DNA from: Halichondria panicea
Taxonomy: Eukaryota; Porifera; Demospongiae; Suberitida; Halichondriidae
DNA length: 64,000 bases
Assembly (NCBI RefSeq): GCF_963675165.1
Contig: NC_087380.1
Coordinates: 5,712,071-5,776,070 of the forward strand
Direction: 5' to 3'
The notes under the pieces are model-generated. The model was given only the letters and a program-made list of their open reading frames with translations, was not told the DNA's origin and searched no databases. Of this stretch, positions 24,101 to 36,074 are shown one piece after another (the stretch's first letter is position 1; the number at the start of each line of letters is the position of its first letter). Made by a program: the position numbers and the translations under genes.

Positions 24101-26903
24101 AACAATAATGCAGAATCTCATAATTATACAGATAGAAGTGCTTAATGTCTCACTGTGCCATGAGGCTTACTCTGTACGTAATCACGCCAATACGCACGTG
24201 GTGAGTGCTCTCCAGAGCATCTTGTTAGTATAGCTTGTTTGTGTGCATGGCATGCACCTTACGTATACCTTCTATATATATACAGGTGTAAACTTTCCTT
24301 AACCTTTATCACATTATCCTTAGTCTGCTCGTGCTCTCATTCACTGAACGAATTAGATTTGCTGTTATTCAAACACTTGTTAATCCCATAGCAAGTGACT
24401 CCTTTGGAATAAATGAGAGATATGCCTCGTACATTTTCCTTTTACTTGGACTACCACAGTTTGGTGGAGCAATATCATTGTGAGCACAGTGTATTTATGA
24501 CAACATTTTGAGAATACTGTTTGCTGCATGCATGTATGTGGGATTTTAATACAACTTTAATCCTAATTTAATTACCGTATAGCACGAAATTTTTGAGGGG
24601 CTTAATTTTCACTGATTTCGTGGGTTAGCAATCCTACACGAAAATTAATTGTCCACAAAATTGTTTTTTAGTGTGCAAAGATTAAAAAGATTAAAGGCGT
24701 GGCTTCCGTAAGCAGTCATTACACGAACATTGTGCAACGAAAAGGCTTTTAGAGGCCATTCCACGAAATATAAGTGCCTCGAAAATTTCGCGCTATATAT
24801 GCATGGTAACAGGAGTACATTAAGAGGAGTGTAGCAGTTGTAGTGTAAACCGCGTTACGGTACGAGTATGTCATACCACGTCACTATCAGACCGCATCTT
24901 AAGTGGGTGCGTAGGTGTAGTGGTTAATTAGTTAAAAATGGTATATCAGCATACACACGCAGAGGAGGTCCGACAGGCGCGGTGCAGCTCAAGCAATTAG
25001 CCTTGATTACTCTCAGCAAAAACATATGACGTGGGCGGACAATTATTGCTCAATCAAAGGCTAATTATACTTGAGCTGCACCGCGCCTGTTGATTACTCT
25101 CAGCAAAAACATATGACGTGGGCGGATAATTATTGCTCAATCAAAGGCTAATTACTTGAGCTGCACCGCGCCTGTTGATTACTCTCAGCAAAAACATATG
25201 ACGTGGGCGGATAATTATTGCTCAATCAAAGGCTAATTACTTTGAGCTGCACCGCGCCTATCGTACCTCCTCTGATACACACGTGTGGTTTGTACCTCCA
25301 GCCCACATTTAATTTATTCATGGCTAACAGTTTACACAACTCAAGTGTTACTAAGGTATTCAGTCCTAGATGTAGAATGGAATGGGCGTGGGAGTTGGAT
25401 ACTCCTCTTAAATTGTAATTGGGACAGATTATTATTATTTTATGCTCTCTAAATATAGGCTGATTTTCCAGTGTGCACGGCTCTCCAACCAGGGAATTAC
25501 ACTAGTAGGAATTCTGACCACCGTAACTGGTTATCTTTTGTTGACTGATTTTCAAGCTATACCCTACGATCAATGCACAGAGTACAGTCCATTCCATCAT
25601 CCTGGTATTATTGATCACTACAAGTTTTCGTCACCTAACGAAAATCTCAGGAATACCACATTTATGACATCACAATCAATGAGTACGTCTTTGCCAAAAC
25701 TGAAAGACATACAATTCTCGTCTAATCTTGATGTTAAATTTGGTGATGGCCCATTGTTTCATACTAACTTTGGAATGACGAGTAAATTTCTTTGTCATCA
25801 GGTACAAGATTGCTTATGTGATCTTTCAACTCCTTGTATACACTATCCATTGTTTTCTGCGAAGTTGAATTCTGAAGATTCGTATAAGTGCACTTCTAAC
25901 GAAAGTCATACGATAGTTTGTGTACATTTATCGCACGATCAAATTCCACAAAACTCTCATGAAATTTCAACTCCAGAATTTGCTGATACCGAAAGCATCA
26001 CTGTACTACCAAAAACGTTGTACTTTATAGCTCGAAACAGCTGCATTGAGGCGAATGTGACTGGTCACCAGTGTCACTGGACACCCTCGTCCACAATCAC
26101 CAAGAAGGAGTGTGAAGACTGTCAGCCAATCTGTAGGAGCGTGAGCCAGACACTCACTTTCACTCAGTTCTCTATAGGCATGGGATTGCTCATCTACTCC
26201 AGTGCACTCCAACTACCACCGATAGTGGCATTACTAACGAACCAAAGTCCCAAGCACATACAAGTACGCACCTTATTATTACATTATACACTTTGGAATC
26301 GCTATTAATTTTGTCCTGGCATGTCCAGTAGTTTAGATAACACTTTATGCATTGCATGTGTTTTGTGACGTAGTAATTCATCATCTAGCTATATATACTG
26401 TCCATGTTGTCATGTATATACACAGTGCACGATCAGTTCCTTGATTTAATGCAATAAATGATTTGATTACTGCATGTGTACTCACAAATGATTTTCCTAT
26501 GTTCTATACACATGCAGTGTACTCATAAATGATTATACACATGCAGGGCTTTGTCATTGGATGTATGTCAGCTACCAACTCCATTATGCGAACTGTCTCA
26601 CCACTAATAAGTAAGCCTAAAGGGAATGCACTCATGCAGCCTTCAATTTTACTACTTTAACATTGCAAAATTGAAGTTTTGATGTCTGTTCTATTCCTAC
26701 CTACAGTGGATGCTTTGTACGAGAAAGTGCAGAAGCGGACGTTTATCTTCACACTGATAATGGTCCTTGTACACATTCCCTTTGTCATCGAGATTATCGT
26801 GCTTTACTCAAAACTGGGACCAAGAACCGATCTTGATGATAATGAAACGAAGTATTCCAAGTTAGAGCAAGAGGAATCGAAACTGGATAATGTAGATGAA
26901 TAG
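21110..26903 (+). CDS. Major facilitator superfamily transporter, MFSD8/CLN7-like (copy 1)
   Basis: A multi-pass membrane transporter, probably of endomembranes or lysosomes if it follows MFSD8; the substrate cannot be told. Exons: 21110-21280, 22775-23177, 23278 to about 23500, about 24324-24479, 25459-26263, 26547-26610 and 26707-26903. Exon 2 encodes several helices with GYVPYWYLW and RLLAGYVLGA, then GFIIGPG across the splice. Exon 4 has TERIRFA, NPIASDSFGIN and helix LPQFGGAISL. Exon 5 holds a long Cys- and Asn-rich loop (CTEYSPFHHP, CEDCQPICRS) before LTFTQF. The last exon has one more helix and an acidic cytoplasmic tail. The motif order matches MFSD8 (FILGP, TFLQF, final RxxGP equivalents), and the loop is larger. 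The exon 3-4 junction is unresolved because phases do not fit an obvious GT-AG pair. Confidence 0.75.
21597..22060 (+). repeat. 232-bp tandem direct duplication in intron 1 of the first transporter
   Basis: Copy 1 (about 21597-21827) and copy 2 (about 21829-22060) are almost identical: the offset is 232 bases, becoming 233 after one inserted T in copy 2. Both carry TCACTCATGCACTTC near the start and GTAGTGCATTTAAAT at the end. The near-zero divergence points to a recent duplication, or possibly an assembly effect. Confidence 0.92.
24574..24796. mobile_element. MITE with CGTATAGC termini
   Basis: A non-coding inverted-repeat element in the transporter intron. The left end reads ACCGTATAGCACGAAATTTT; the right end is the imperfect inverse, CTCGAAAATTTCGCGCTATA. 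It belongs to a family seen at five or more loci in this window, all with an xTATAGCGGG-like terminus and an AATTTTCG core. TA at the ends suggests a Tc1/mariner-type origin, but no transposase is present. Confidence 0.65.
24960..25274. mobile_element. Foldback element with internal tandem array and 9-bp target duplication
   Basis: Termini are inverted repeats of about 45-50 bp beginning CAGAGGAGGTCCGACAGG and ending CTATCGTACCTCCTCTG. The element is flanked by perfect 9-bp direct repeats ATACACACG at 24951-24959 and 25275-25283. A 9-bp duplication with long terminal repeats is typical of Mutator-like (MULE) elements. Inside are three tandem units of 85-87 bp. There is no coding capacity, so it is non-autonomous. 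It lies in an intron of the first transporter gene. Confidence 0.85.
25003..25259 (+). repeat. Three tandem 85-87 bp units within the foldback element
   Basis: Units at 25003-25089, 25090-25174 and 25175-25259. Each starts TTGATTACTCTCAGC, contains CATATGACGTGGGCGGA and ends CTGCACCGCGCC. Each unit's end is the inverse of the element's left terminus, so the array could have grown from repeated right-end sequence. Units differ at only a few positions. Confidence 0.92.
26477..26546 (+). repeat. Duplicated 3' splice-site segment before transporter exon 6
   Basis: Two partly matching segments each read TGTACTCA(C/T)AAATGATT and end in ATACACATGCAG, one ending at 26516 and the other at the real acceptor at 26546. 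Either AG could serve as acceptor. Using the first would add 30 bases (ten codons, without frameshift) to the mRNA; the paralogue supports the second. Confidence 0.75.
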
Positions 26904-26969
26904 GTTGATTTTAAAATTTCTTTTGAGTACCGTATTTTAATGATCACGTAGTTGAGTTTCTGTTCCGAC

Positions 26970-27363
26970 TAGGCCCTGATAAATTATGCTTTTTTTCTCA
27001 CCAATTATTTATTCTTGAAAAATGTACCTATTATTCTCATAAAAATCCGATTATTCCCTGATTATTCCCCAAAAATGTGACATACAAAATTAAGACGTAG
27101 AAATAAACACAACACACAACTGACTCAAGACATAATAAATATATCGTGTTATCTGGCTGAATTGAACTGATCCATAATTAGGTTTTCCTAAAAAGACGGT
27201 TGATTCATTAATCACCTTCAGCCATTTTTTGCCATGAAAACATCGTTATGCAAAACTTAATGTAATGATCTTTACCAAAAATGGACATTGATGCCTAATA
27301 TTCCTAATTTCTTTAGACACCTGTTATGCTAAAATTATTCCCAGCATAATTTATCAGGGCCTA
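26970..27363. mobile_element. hAT-type MITE with TAGGCCCTGATAAATTATGC termini
   Basis: Terminal inverted repeats of about 21 bp, TAGGCCCTGATAAATTATGC at the left and its inverse at the right. The flanks GTTCCGAC (26962-26969) and GTTCCAAC (27364-27371) match at 7 of 8 bases, the 8-bp duplication expected of hAT transposons. No transposase is encoded. Relatives or fragments occur near 17680-17945, 27862-27975 and 47614-47728. Confidence 0.82.
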
Positions 27364-30300
27364 GTTCCAACTCTCTGAGTCTTTTGCCTGTGCCTTCTCA
27401 TTAGCTGCTTGCATGCATGCATGAGTAACAGTGCAATAATATATCTGTGAAGACACTATTATTATTATTATTATTATAATTGCACATGCACCTAGGCTAG
27501 CACACAAAGGGTGTTATTTTACATAACATGATGTGCAGAAGACACCCAGTAACACATGCATGTGGACATGCCCAGACTCCATGCAAGGGCGGTTACCACA
27601 CGAATCAAGAACATGGCTAGATGCCTATAATTATATACAAGTGTTGCCTTATTTACTGTCCTTGCCCTCGCTCAATATTCTCCGTAGCAAGAATCGTTGT
27701 TACAGATTGACGTATACAGGCCGGTGTAGCTCTAGCTCCCCTGTTGTTTGTTTTGATACTTTGATGTTGCTTTCCCTGCATGGCCAATCATAGCAATTTC
27801 CATAATGCAAATATTATTGTGTGGGCATGCTTTTTGTTGTTGAAGTAACAGCTATATTCTAGGCCCTGATAATTATGCTCGGAATAATTTATCATAATAA
27901 TAATAGACCTGTGTTAATTGGGAATAATAGCAATCTCATTATGTTCGTTTTTGGTAAAGATCTTTATACACAACAATATTTTCAGGGGCCGCAGCCTGAA
28001 AACGCATACTATGGATCATAAGTCAGCAAGGAGTACTCTTTACATGAAGTCTATGGCACAAAAATAATGTATTTCGTCACTGTTAGATTCCTAGGAGAGC
28101 ATGGTGATTTTCCAAGTGAAGATATTTCAAATGGTGGCCGGGGAGTAGGGGTTGGTAGATCATGCTAGCATAATTTTGAGCATAATAGGTACATTTTTTG
28201 GTGAGAATTATGCTGGCACACTTTTGAGAATAATAGGCAGGTTTTACAGAAATACAGGTCAGTACGATCGAGTCATAATAGTATATACATTTGGAAGTAC
28301 TGTTGCATGGTGCATGGTTAATTATCTCCTATATCATAGTGTATATAGATAGTCATGAGGCAATTATTTATAGTTTGATGTTATACTTGTGCAACGACAT
28401 GGGGTCTATATTTATATGTTGTGCTTGGAGGAATAATAGGCGATTTGAAAAGAATAATAGTAATGCATGAGGAATTGACTATACAATACAGAACTACGTC
28501 AATCATTTAATAGATACCTAGTAGCTACTTTGCTTGGAACAACTGCTTCCATTTTTCATTATTTTTGATGTAGGGTATTACAATCATGTTTTATTATGTA
28601 CTATTATAAACAAATAATTGGCTATTGTGGTATACTGGTTGTCAACTCCATGGACCGAAGTTTGAAATTTTAGCACTCAATATGTTCAGTACCTTTTATA
28701 TCAATACATTCGTCCGTCAAACCCATCATCTAGAGAATTTTTGACTGCTCCAAAACATGCCCCATGAGAGTCAGCACTAATTTTCCACTCATACTTGCTT
28801 ATAGTGATTCTTCGCATGTGGGCCGGACACTCGATACACCTCATTATCACATTAAACAACTGTTACTGAAGTACTAAAATTACATGCAGGAAACACAAGA
28901 ATACAAGAAACTGACTAACCCAAATTAATCCCCAGGATGTGCATAATAGTATTATGGTAAACCATCCTTGGCCTCGGAGGTTTACTCTTTCTGATGTAGT
29001 TATAGTGGACAGTGCATGGACAATACGTATAATTATGCCTATACACCTCTAAGTATAGTATTTGTAGCCAATGCCAATAGTAATTATGATACAGCAGTTT
29101 TAAGCACCTTTGCAACATATATGAACACGTGCAAGCATGAAACCACAATGTACTATTGTAGTAAATTGTGGTTACTCACTTTTGGTGCATGGGAGACCAC
29201 GCCCCTAACACTGCATGCTTGCTTTTTGCCCAAATCAAAGAATCAAACTTTTAATTGTATGCACATTTATACCAATCAATCCCAGAGCATACAAAATTAA
29301 TAAATTAAATAATTTTTCAGGGGACTATATACCCCAAATCCCCCTTGCAGGCGCACTTTAATATGTGTGCACATGCGTATCAGCTCCCCTTCCAAACTTT
29401 TTATAACTCTCTTCCGGCCTACGCCACTGCTCTCATGCTATCACTGCTGTCAATAGTTATGTTCACATTTCAAATTGCTAGCTATTTTTTCTGTGTGATA
29501 TGAAATAGACCAAGTACACACCTCTGGTACACCATTCTCCATCTCACGTCGATCTGTGGAGTAGGCCTTATAACTGCAACCTTGTATAGCTATAGATCTA
29601 TAGTTGTTGTGTTAGTACATTGGCCAATTTTGATTTGATACTGCAATTAGTAAAGAAACCGCTCAAGTATAGTCCTGCATGTAGTCCATGTTTACATTGT
29701 GGGTTTACATTGTGGTTTACCTATTTGTGTGTGTGTGTGCAAAGGTGCTTAAAACTGCTGTAGTAACATATTTGTTCATTGCATGTCAGCTAATAAAAAT
29801 TCCTGTGACAAATAATTGATCACCCTAATCAATAACTGTTAGCGCTTTCAAGCACCAGATTGGATCACAATAGAATTACGCTAAATGGCTGTAAGAACGT
29901 TGTAACTATTACTAAATAAGTATTAATTAATTGTGCTGCAAGATAGCTAGTGCTTGAGGTTAAAGTGGGAGGCTAACTGAACTTTGTGCAAACAGATCAT
30001 GATAGGCAAGATTCTGAAGAGACCGCAACAGCAATAACTACATGTGTATGCAAGTGGTCTAATTGATGTCACATATTAATTTTTTTTCGCAATGTAGCAT
30101 ATCTTGTACATATCTACTGTTTGTAAAATTAATTTATGGCAACTATGATGGCTATAATAATACAATTGGAAGAGCAATTTGTGGTTTAGTGCATGAACCA
30201 TGCATGCTAGCCTCGATTACATGCATGCATGTAATATAGCAGCATGCTCACAAAGAGCAGATTATTATAGTCAGACAATGTCATGCATGCATCTACCTAC

Positions 30301-30967
30301 GTACGTATAGCTCTCATTATGTGAAATGTGTATGCAGTTCTGACTCATGCATGTTCTTTTTAGAGCTGCTATGTCCATTAGCGATAGTGATAATGTATAG
30401 CTAGTTGAATTGTCACTAGCTATAGTATGGCCATATGTGACTAGATCTAGTACAGCCACATGTGCATGAAGTCTATGCACATGCACAGATTGCATGTGAT
30501 ATACATGCAGCACATGTTTGCATAGACACTCAATCTGTATAGCTATCTAATACCTGATTCATTTCAAATGTTTGAAATGAATCTGGGATAGTAAACATGT
30601 CACAACCTCGCTATACCTATGGTCCACTTGGTATAGGGAGGTTATAATTATGACATGTTTATGATTCTTGACACTTACATGCCGTAAGCAACAGGAGGTG
30701 TGTACAAAGATCAAACGATTGATTACACAAAATCAGTTATGAAATGTGCATACACCCAACTATAGTTTGTTTGGTTCGAAAACGATGACTCTACACTACA
30801 CAACTATTGTGTCCTGCATGCCTATAGTAATAATGTTTAGTTGCTGATAAACTGGCTACTCACAAAACCAAGCATACCTATAATGTTGGCAATTTGACTC
30901 AAATATATATGTTATCATGCATATACGATATGTATGACATTAACTACGTACTTCCGATCTAAGTATA

Positions 30968-31099
30968 GGATATACCACACCTATTTATATAAGAGGAGGA
31001 TATGCACCCATATATCCTCCGCTACTGTAGTTACTCCGAGGCGTAGCCGAGGGGTATGTAACTACGGTGCATATCCTCCGAGTAGGTGTGGCATATCCA
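30968..31099. mobile_element. Palindromic element of about 130 bp
   Basis: Left arm GGATATACCACACCTA and GAGGAGGATATGCACC are mirrored by GGTGCATATCCTCCGAGTAG and GGTGTGGCATATCC. The core TACTCCGAGGCGTAGCCGAG is also self-complementary. The stretch can fold into one long hairpin and has no coding capacity. Confidence 0.7.
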
Positions 31100-31559
31100 C
31101 GTGACCGCAGCACTATAAAAGGACTTCCCACTATAGCAACAATTCAATCCACGATGCAGACTGCAAAAAGAACAAGACTATGCCGGATTTTGCAGCCGTC
31201 AAAGACCTATAGTTGAACAATTAACACGTCGACTCCTACAAATGCTCAAGAGCTTCCTTGGTCCAAGCGTTGACCATTCGACATCCCTTACTGGAGTTGC
31301 AAGCTCTTCTTGTATCGAAACCACGCCGACCCATGGAAGCTTAGCCATCTTGTTGGAGAGCACCTTCCGTGTTTCTGCCGTTGCTTTGCATCTTAGTATA
31401 TACCGTCAAGCATGGCTCTTTTCTCATGAACAAATGAAAAATCTAAAAAACAACTTGAAAAAACGTGCATGCCTGATGCTGTATGATTATATCCTACAGC
31501 TGTTGACCAATGAGATCAATTAGTGGTGATGTAAATGTGGTTATAAGGGATACTGCATG

Positions 31560-31764
31560 TATAGCGGGAAATTTTCGCAGGTTCAAATTTTCTCTATTCA
31601 GACATTTTTGTGGGTTTTAATATTCGCGGTTCAATGTCAAGAAACCATACACACCAATAGCTTTGCATGTGAAATACCAGTACGTGGGAATTTATCTTGA
31701 TTTTAATTTTCCCGTTAGCTGCTTTGCCCTCAAATTTGCTCCTCATGAAAATTTCCTGCTATAG
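31560..31764. mobile_element. MITE of the CGTATAGCGGG family
   Basis: The left end TATAGCGGGAAATTTTCG is mirrored by GAAAATTTCCTGCTATAG at the right. Same family as the elements at 24574, 52329 and 54473. Non-coding. Confidence 0.75.
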
Positions 31765-34559
31765 GGTATCTAGTGTATATTACAAGTTGACCTCATAATA
31801 ATGAGCAAAGGTGATTGTACCTGGCAGCTCGAGGTTGCTATGACGACTCTGCCCTGTAAGATGGCTGGTTATTCTCTCCTAACGAGGCACAATGTAGCCT
31901 TCTAATTGATCCACTAAAACTTGTGGAACTGCATGCACATGCACATAATTACACGCACATATACGAATTTATTTAAGGAAACTTGATAATACACAGTAAA
32001 AACACATTCGTTACAGAAACATGAAACGCATCTTTTGAAGAAATTACAATCACATATTAATTATATTTCTGTCATTTTAACACTATAATACGATGATGCA
32101 TCTCATATAACATAATTATGTGTTTTTGCTGTGTATGCACTACATGATCTCCCGCATGCAGTGTACCGCACAATACTTCAAAAAGGTGGATACGGTTAAA
32201 TCATGTAGACTGCATGAGTGCTTTTCAAGTAGATTAACATAATTATCATTCAAAGCTGCATGCATGCATGTGCGTAGAGTTTTAGACTCAGTTTTGTGAT
32301 TTAGTGGTGTGAGTATAGTGCTCATTTCAACATTCAACTTTGAACCTACTTGAAAAGGACTATGTACAGCATGCATGCACTAGCTGCTAGCTCCTAGGAT
32401 TCAGGAATAACCGCGGGCGCAATAAAACAAACCACTCTATAGTTAATTTTCCATTGAAGCATTCATTTGGCTGACCTATACAGTACATAGACAGTTAACA
32501 TAAAATTATAGGAACAAACATACAGATGTTTCCGCTGGATTGTGTGAAGGGATGTTGATAGTTCAAGTGTAAACTTAATAGGCAGGGAAGGAATTCCTAG
32601 CCAGGCAACAAATAGATTAAAACTATAATAACTATAGTTGTGGTGAGGCTATATCGATGCTGTAAACACCATGCACTTTGGCATTCAATGCAGGTACACG
32701 AGCAGGCTCAGAATCAAAAACAAGCATGCAGACAGGCAGACAAACACACAGCTTAGACATAAAGTTTGATTTGGACTTGGCTGTCATAATTATTATATAA
32801 TGTTCCTCCTTTCTTATTATGTCTCGGGGTGTATTAACGCAGGACGTATATATCAGGGTTTCATACAGAGGGGTGGGAGCCCTGGGATTTACCCTGGAAA
32901 TAATAATGTCATACCAAATTGTGGTGTTTTACAGTGAGCAAATAATGTGTTTTACAGTGAGCAAATAATTATAATGTATACAGTCATGTAAAGCTATAAT
33001 TGAATTATACATGTATCAGTTAAATCTGAGAAAAAGCCTCTTAATTATATTCATTTTGATCTAGCCCTATGGTATACACTTCATAAGTTCAGACACAATG
33101 TACGAAACACACAGAAAGTATTACAGCAGGACAAACACTGTTTAAAACGTTTCTGTTTTGACACAGTTGCAATAATTGTAGCTGATTAATTTCTGAGGTA
33201 CAATTACCGTATAATGCTAGAAATAATTATAATAATGCAAGTATAAAATTATGCATTTGGCCAAGTTTAAGGCTTCAAAAACGTTGTGTTTTACTGCAAC
33301 AATTGAGGTTGTAAGCCCCACTAAAAAAAGCCTATTTAATTATGCTATTAGCTATACATAATCAATACATGTACATGTACACACGGATAGTTAGCTATAC
33401 AGCCAGACTGCTGTACACCATCATAATTTAGTGTTCCAATTATAGTGTTCAATTTTGTGTGCATATACCAGCAGCAATGTCTTCGAACGATATTCTCACG
33501 TCATTCTACTGAAACCATTAAACTGAATAGCTAGTTAACATGAATTTATTTTGCCGCAACTAGTGTTTGGCACATGCTCTAAGCATGTAAGCTAATTGTG
33601 CATTTCATAAAACAAAAGCAACAAATTGCAACATGAAATGATTAATGTAATGCATGTACATGTACTAAGTTTACGGTTGCCCAAGTTTATGTTTAATGCA
33701 CAAGTTTATGCGCATTGTATGCATGCATACAATAAACAAGACCACAAAACATTTTTGCAGTGAGGATTGACTGGGAAAGCACCATCATAATTATTGTAGG
33801 GCAACCTAATGTCCTCTACATCATGATTATACATATACAGGCACATCCACACTGATTCGTGAAGAGATGGTGTCAAGTTGTCTCTGGAATAAGGCTAGGT
33901 GAACAACCAGGACACAGTTCTCGCAAGCCAAGCGTTTCATCCGGGAGGTTTATGTATGGCTTGCGAGACAGGGCTTGTTGGACATAATTTATATCAGCTA
34001 CGAACTCTTTTTTGCTTCACTCATTGCCCTTGCCTTGGCTCGGTATTTGCCGTAGCAGGAACTTTTGTTACAGATTGACGTACCGGCCGGTATGGCTCTC
34101 CCCTGTCGCTTTTTTCGATTCTTTTTGATGCTTCCACCCGGTCAATCCTAGAAATGTTCACAATGCAGTATATATAGGGTAGGCTTTATTGTGATAAGTA
34201 ATCTGTTGAAGTTGAATAACAGACATAATTATATGGACTATAGATATGATTACAGTGTACTCTTAGTCTATATAATAGGTGCCTGTCACGTCTAAGACTT
34301 AGACGTGACATCTACGATTCACCTGTATAGGTGTTCATGGATACATCAGGGTGTGCTCCTAGCTGGTACAATATCATGTACATAGCTAGCCTTGAGTAGT
34401 CGGTACATCAGAGCATAGATAAAAGTGTTACATGTGATCAGAGACAGTTGTCAGTCATGTATGTGCTGCATACAAAAGCTTTACAAATGTGGCGCATGCG
34501 CACAAACGCATAGCCGTAGGAGGGCGTGTATGGTGTCAGTGGCGTAATATAAAAAACCG

Positions 34560-34821
34560 ATCTTCGAAGCCTGTAAAGCAGACAAGGATCTAGGATCATC
34601 ATCTAGGAGATTAAAGAACCGTTCCTACCTGATCAGAGCCTACGAGTTTACTGTTTGAGGTAAGTAAGATATATCTACAAGTTATATTCTGACTACAAAA
34701 GCAAAATAATGCATGTTCACATGCATAATTATTATATCTCAATCTGAAAAGTAGCCTAACCGATAATGTATATAATAGCTCAGAGTCGCAAAGTTTTTTA
34801 CTTGCATATATTGGCCTGCAG
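34560..34821 (+). promoter_or_regulatory. 5' UTR exon and intron of the GPCR gene
   Basis: A donor GAG|GTAAGTAA at 34660 and an acceptor CCTGCAG at 34821, three bases before the ATG, define a UTR intron of about 160 bp. The leader exon ends at 34659. The transcription start was not located; no clear TATA box is seen. Confidence 0.55.
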
Positions 34822-34823
34822 AT

Positions 34824-36074
34824 ATGAATGATACTGTGGGAAACGTAACCGGCACTTGTGAAGAGTTGAGATTGATGAGTGGACCATTGCTGTTCAGCAG
34901 AACTGTATATGAAGTTTTTCGCTATGTTCAAATCACCATTTTCATCATTGGATTCCCTCTTGGTCTGTTTTTAAACACCCTTGTCATAGTGCTTGTTGCC
35001 AAAGTGAAGAAGCTCCAGCAAACGTCGTTTTATCTGGCACTTCAAGTGGTTGTGGTTGACTTGCTAATTACTCTCATTCAGTTCCCAACTACCACTGCGA
35101 ACATTATAGCAGACGGATGGGTTTTTGGAGCAATTGGGTGTCCCAGTATTGGCTTCTTTTTGTTCACACTTCGCAATATGAGGAACTTTCTTATGTTTGT
35201 ATTTGTTACTGATCGCTTTTTGACTGTATTTGCACCATTTTGGTACTACAAGCTAAACCACAGGAATCTTGTGGTGGTTCCTTTGAGTGTCGCAGCATGG
35301 TTTCTTGCCATACTATATGGGCTTATCCCAATGCCCTTCGGCCTGGATTGTCACGAGTATGGAAGAATTGCATGGGGGTGTACTGTCTCAAAAGGCTGTA
35401 AGTATCCAGAAATCTGTGACGCATACAAAAATGCAAGTGTCGTGTTGTCCAATGTGATAGGCGGTCTGATACCTTTGGTGATGTATATAGTGCTATACTG
35501 TAAAGCAAAACAATTAAAGAAAAAATATCCGACAATTGTACTCGGCAAAGTAATGGTGCATAATTCGTTACAAAAAAGTGGTTCGACGTCCAGCAAAACT
35601 CCTGATGATAGAAAGCAATCTGTTATTTCGAGCTCATCAACCAGTGACCAGTTTAGTGGAAGCAGCAGCTGTTCTGAAAAAAAACGAAAAAGAGATGAAA
35701 CAGCAAACATAACATTTGCTCTTCTGTTCCTAACACTCATTGGTGTGTCATTCCCTTCAACCTTCTTCTTTGTTATTGGTACATCTGCTTTCAGTGCACA
35801 AGGCATCCGACCACCTGAAGTTTTTGTCATTTTCATCACAATCTTTCGATCACTGTTCAATTTTCTTGTTGTCCTAGATCCAATTGCTATTATGCGCAAC
35901 AGAGATGTACGGAGTGCCCTGAGGGAATGGTATCAACACTTAAGATATCGATTTCAAGGTGAGGCAAGGCCTATTTATGGAACTCCTAAGAGAGAGCATC
36001 CAAGTGAAAATACTTCAAAATATGTTGATGAGAAGAGAGAGAGATACGTGGAAATTAGTGAGATAACTATATAA
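34824..36074 (+). CDS. Rhodopsin-like (class A) G protein-coupled receptor, single coding exon
   Basis: A 416-residue seven-helix receptor predicted at the plasma membrane; the ligand is unknown. The N-terminus has glycosylation sites at Asn2 and Asn7 and no signal peptide. Helix 1 (about 33-59) has the conserved Asn51, helix 2 has LALQVVVVDLL with Asp79, Cys106 sits at the top of helix 3, helix 3 ends DRF (130-132) in place of DRY, and helix 4 has Trp159. Helix 5 is about 206-226. A long Ser-rich third intracellular loop (about 227-293) ends in a KKRKRDE cluster. Helix 6 lacks CWxP and reads SFPSTFF. Helix 7 ends DPIAI where NPxxY is usual. These changes are common in invertebrate and orphan class A receptors. 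The start is the first ATG after the UTR acceptor. Confidence 0.9.
   Translation: MNDTVGNVTGTCEELRLMSGPLLFSRTVYEVFRYVQITIFIIGFPLGLFLNTLVIVLVAKVKKLQQTSFYLALQVVVVDLLITLIQFPTTTANIIADGWVFGAIGCPSIGFFLFTLRNMRNFLMFVFVTDRFLTVFAPFWYYKLNHRNLVVVPLSVAAWFLAILYGLIPMPFGLDCHEYGRIAWGCTVSKGCKYPEICDAYKNASVVLSNVIGGLIPLVMYIVLYCKAKQLKKKYPTIVLGKVMVHNSLQKSGSTSSKTPDDRKQSVISSSSTSDQFSGSSSCSEKKRKRDETANITFALLFLTLIGVSFPSTFFFVIGTSAFSAQGIRPPEVFVIFITIFRSLFNFLVVLDPIAIMRNRDVRSALREWYQHLRYRFQGEARPIYGTPKREHPSENTSKYVDEKRERYVEISEITI

Larger units (their letters stand above)
27658..31930. repeat. Degenerate segmental duplicate of the GPCR locus, lacking the GPCR
   Basis: Colinear blocks match the surroundings of the GPCR at 34-37 kb. 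About 27658-27830 matches 34021-34190 (TTACAGATTGACGTA, then GGCCGGT). 28460-28930 matches 36090-36580 (ATACAATACAGAACTA; TGTGGGCCGGACACTCGATA). Near 29810 matches near 37085 (AGCACCAGATTGGATCAC-like). 31800-31930 matches 37310-37400 (CCCTCTAATTGATC-like). The 1.25-kb receptor frame is missing between the first two blocks; transposon-like sequence lies there instead. Confidence 0.7.
26904..34600. other. Gene-poor region between the first transporter and the GPCR
   Basis: No supported gene in nearly 8 kb. It holds a hAT-type MITE (26970-27363), a broken relative near 27862-27975, a segment duplicated from the GPCR flanks (about 27658-31930), palindromic elements near 30559-30660 and 30968-31099, and a CGTATAGC-family MITE near 31560-31764. 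The 93-codon frame at 31242-31523 has no domain, splice or paralogue support. Confidence 0.6.

Noticed and set aside
24960-25274. CRISPR-like array of three direct repeats
   Set aside because: The units are contiguous with no unique spacers, lie between inverted transposon ends and are in a eukaryotic intron.
31242-31523. 93-codon plus-strand open frame
   Set aside because: No recognised domain, no promoter or paralogue, and it sits in a repeat-rich duplicated segment.
35351-35899. 182-codon minus-strand open frame
   Set aside because: Shadow of the GPCR coding sequence on the other strand; no independent support.
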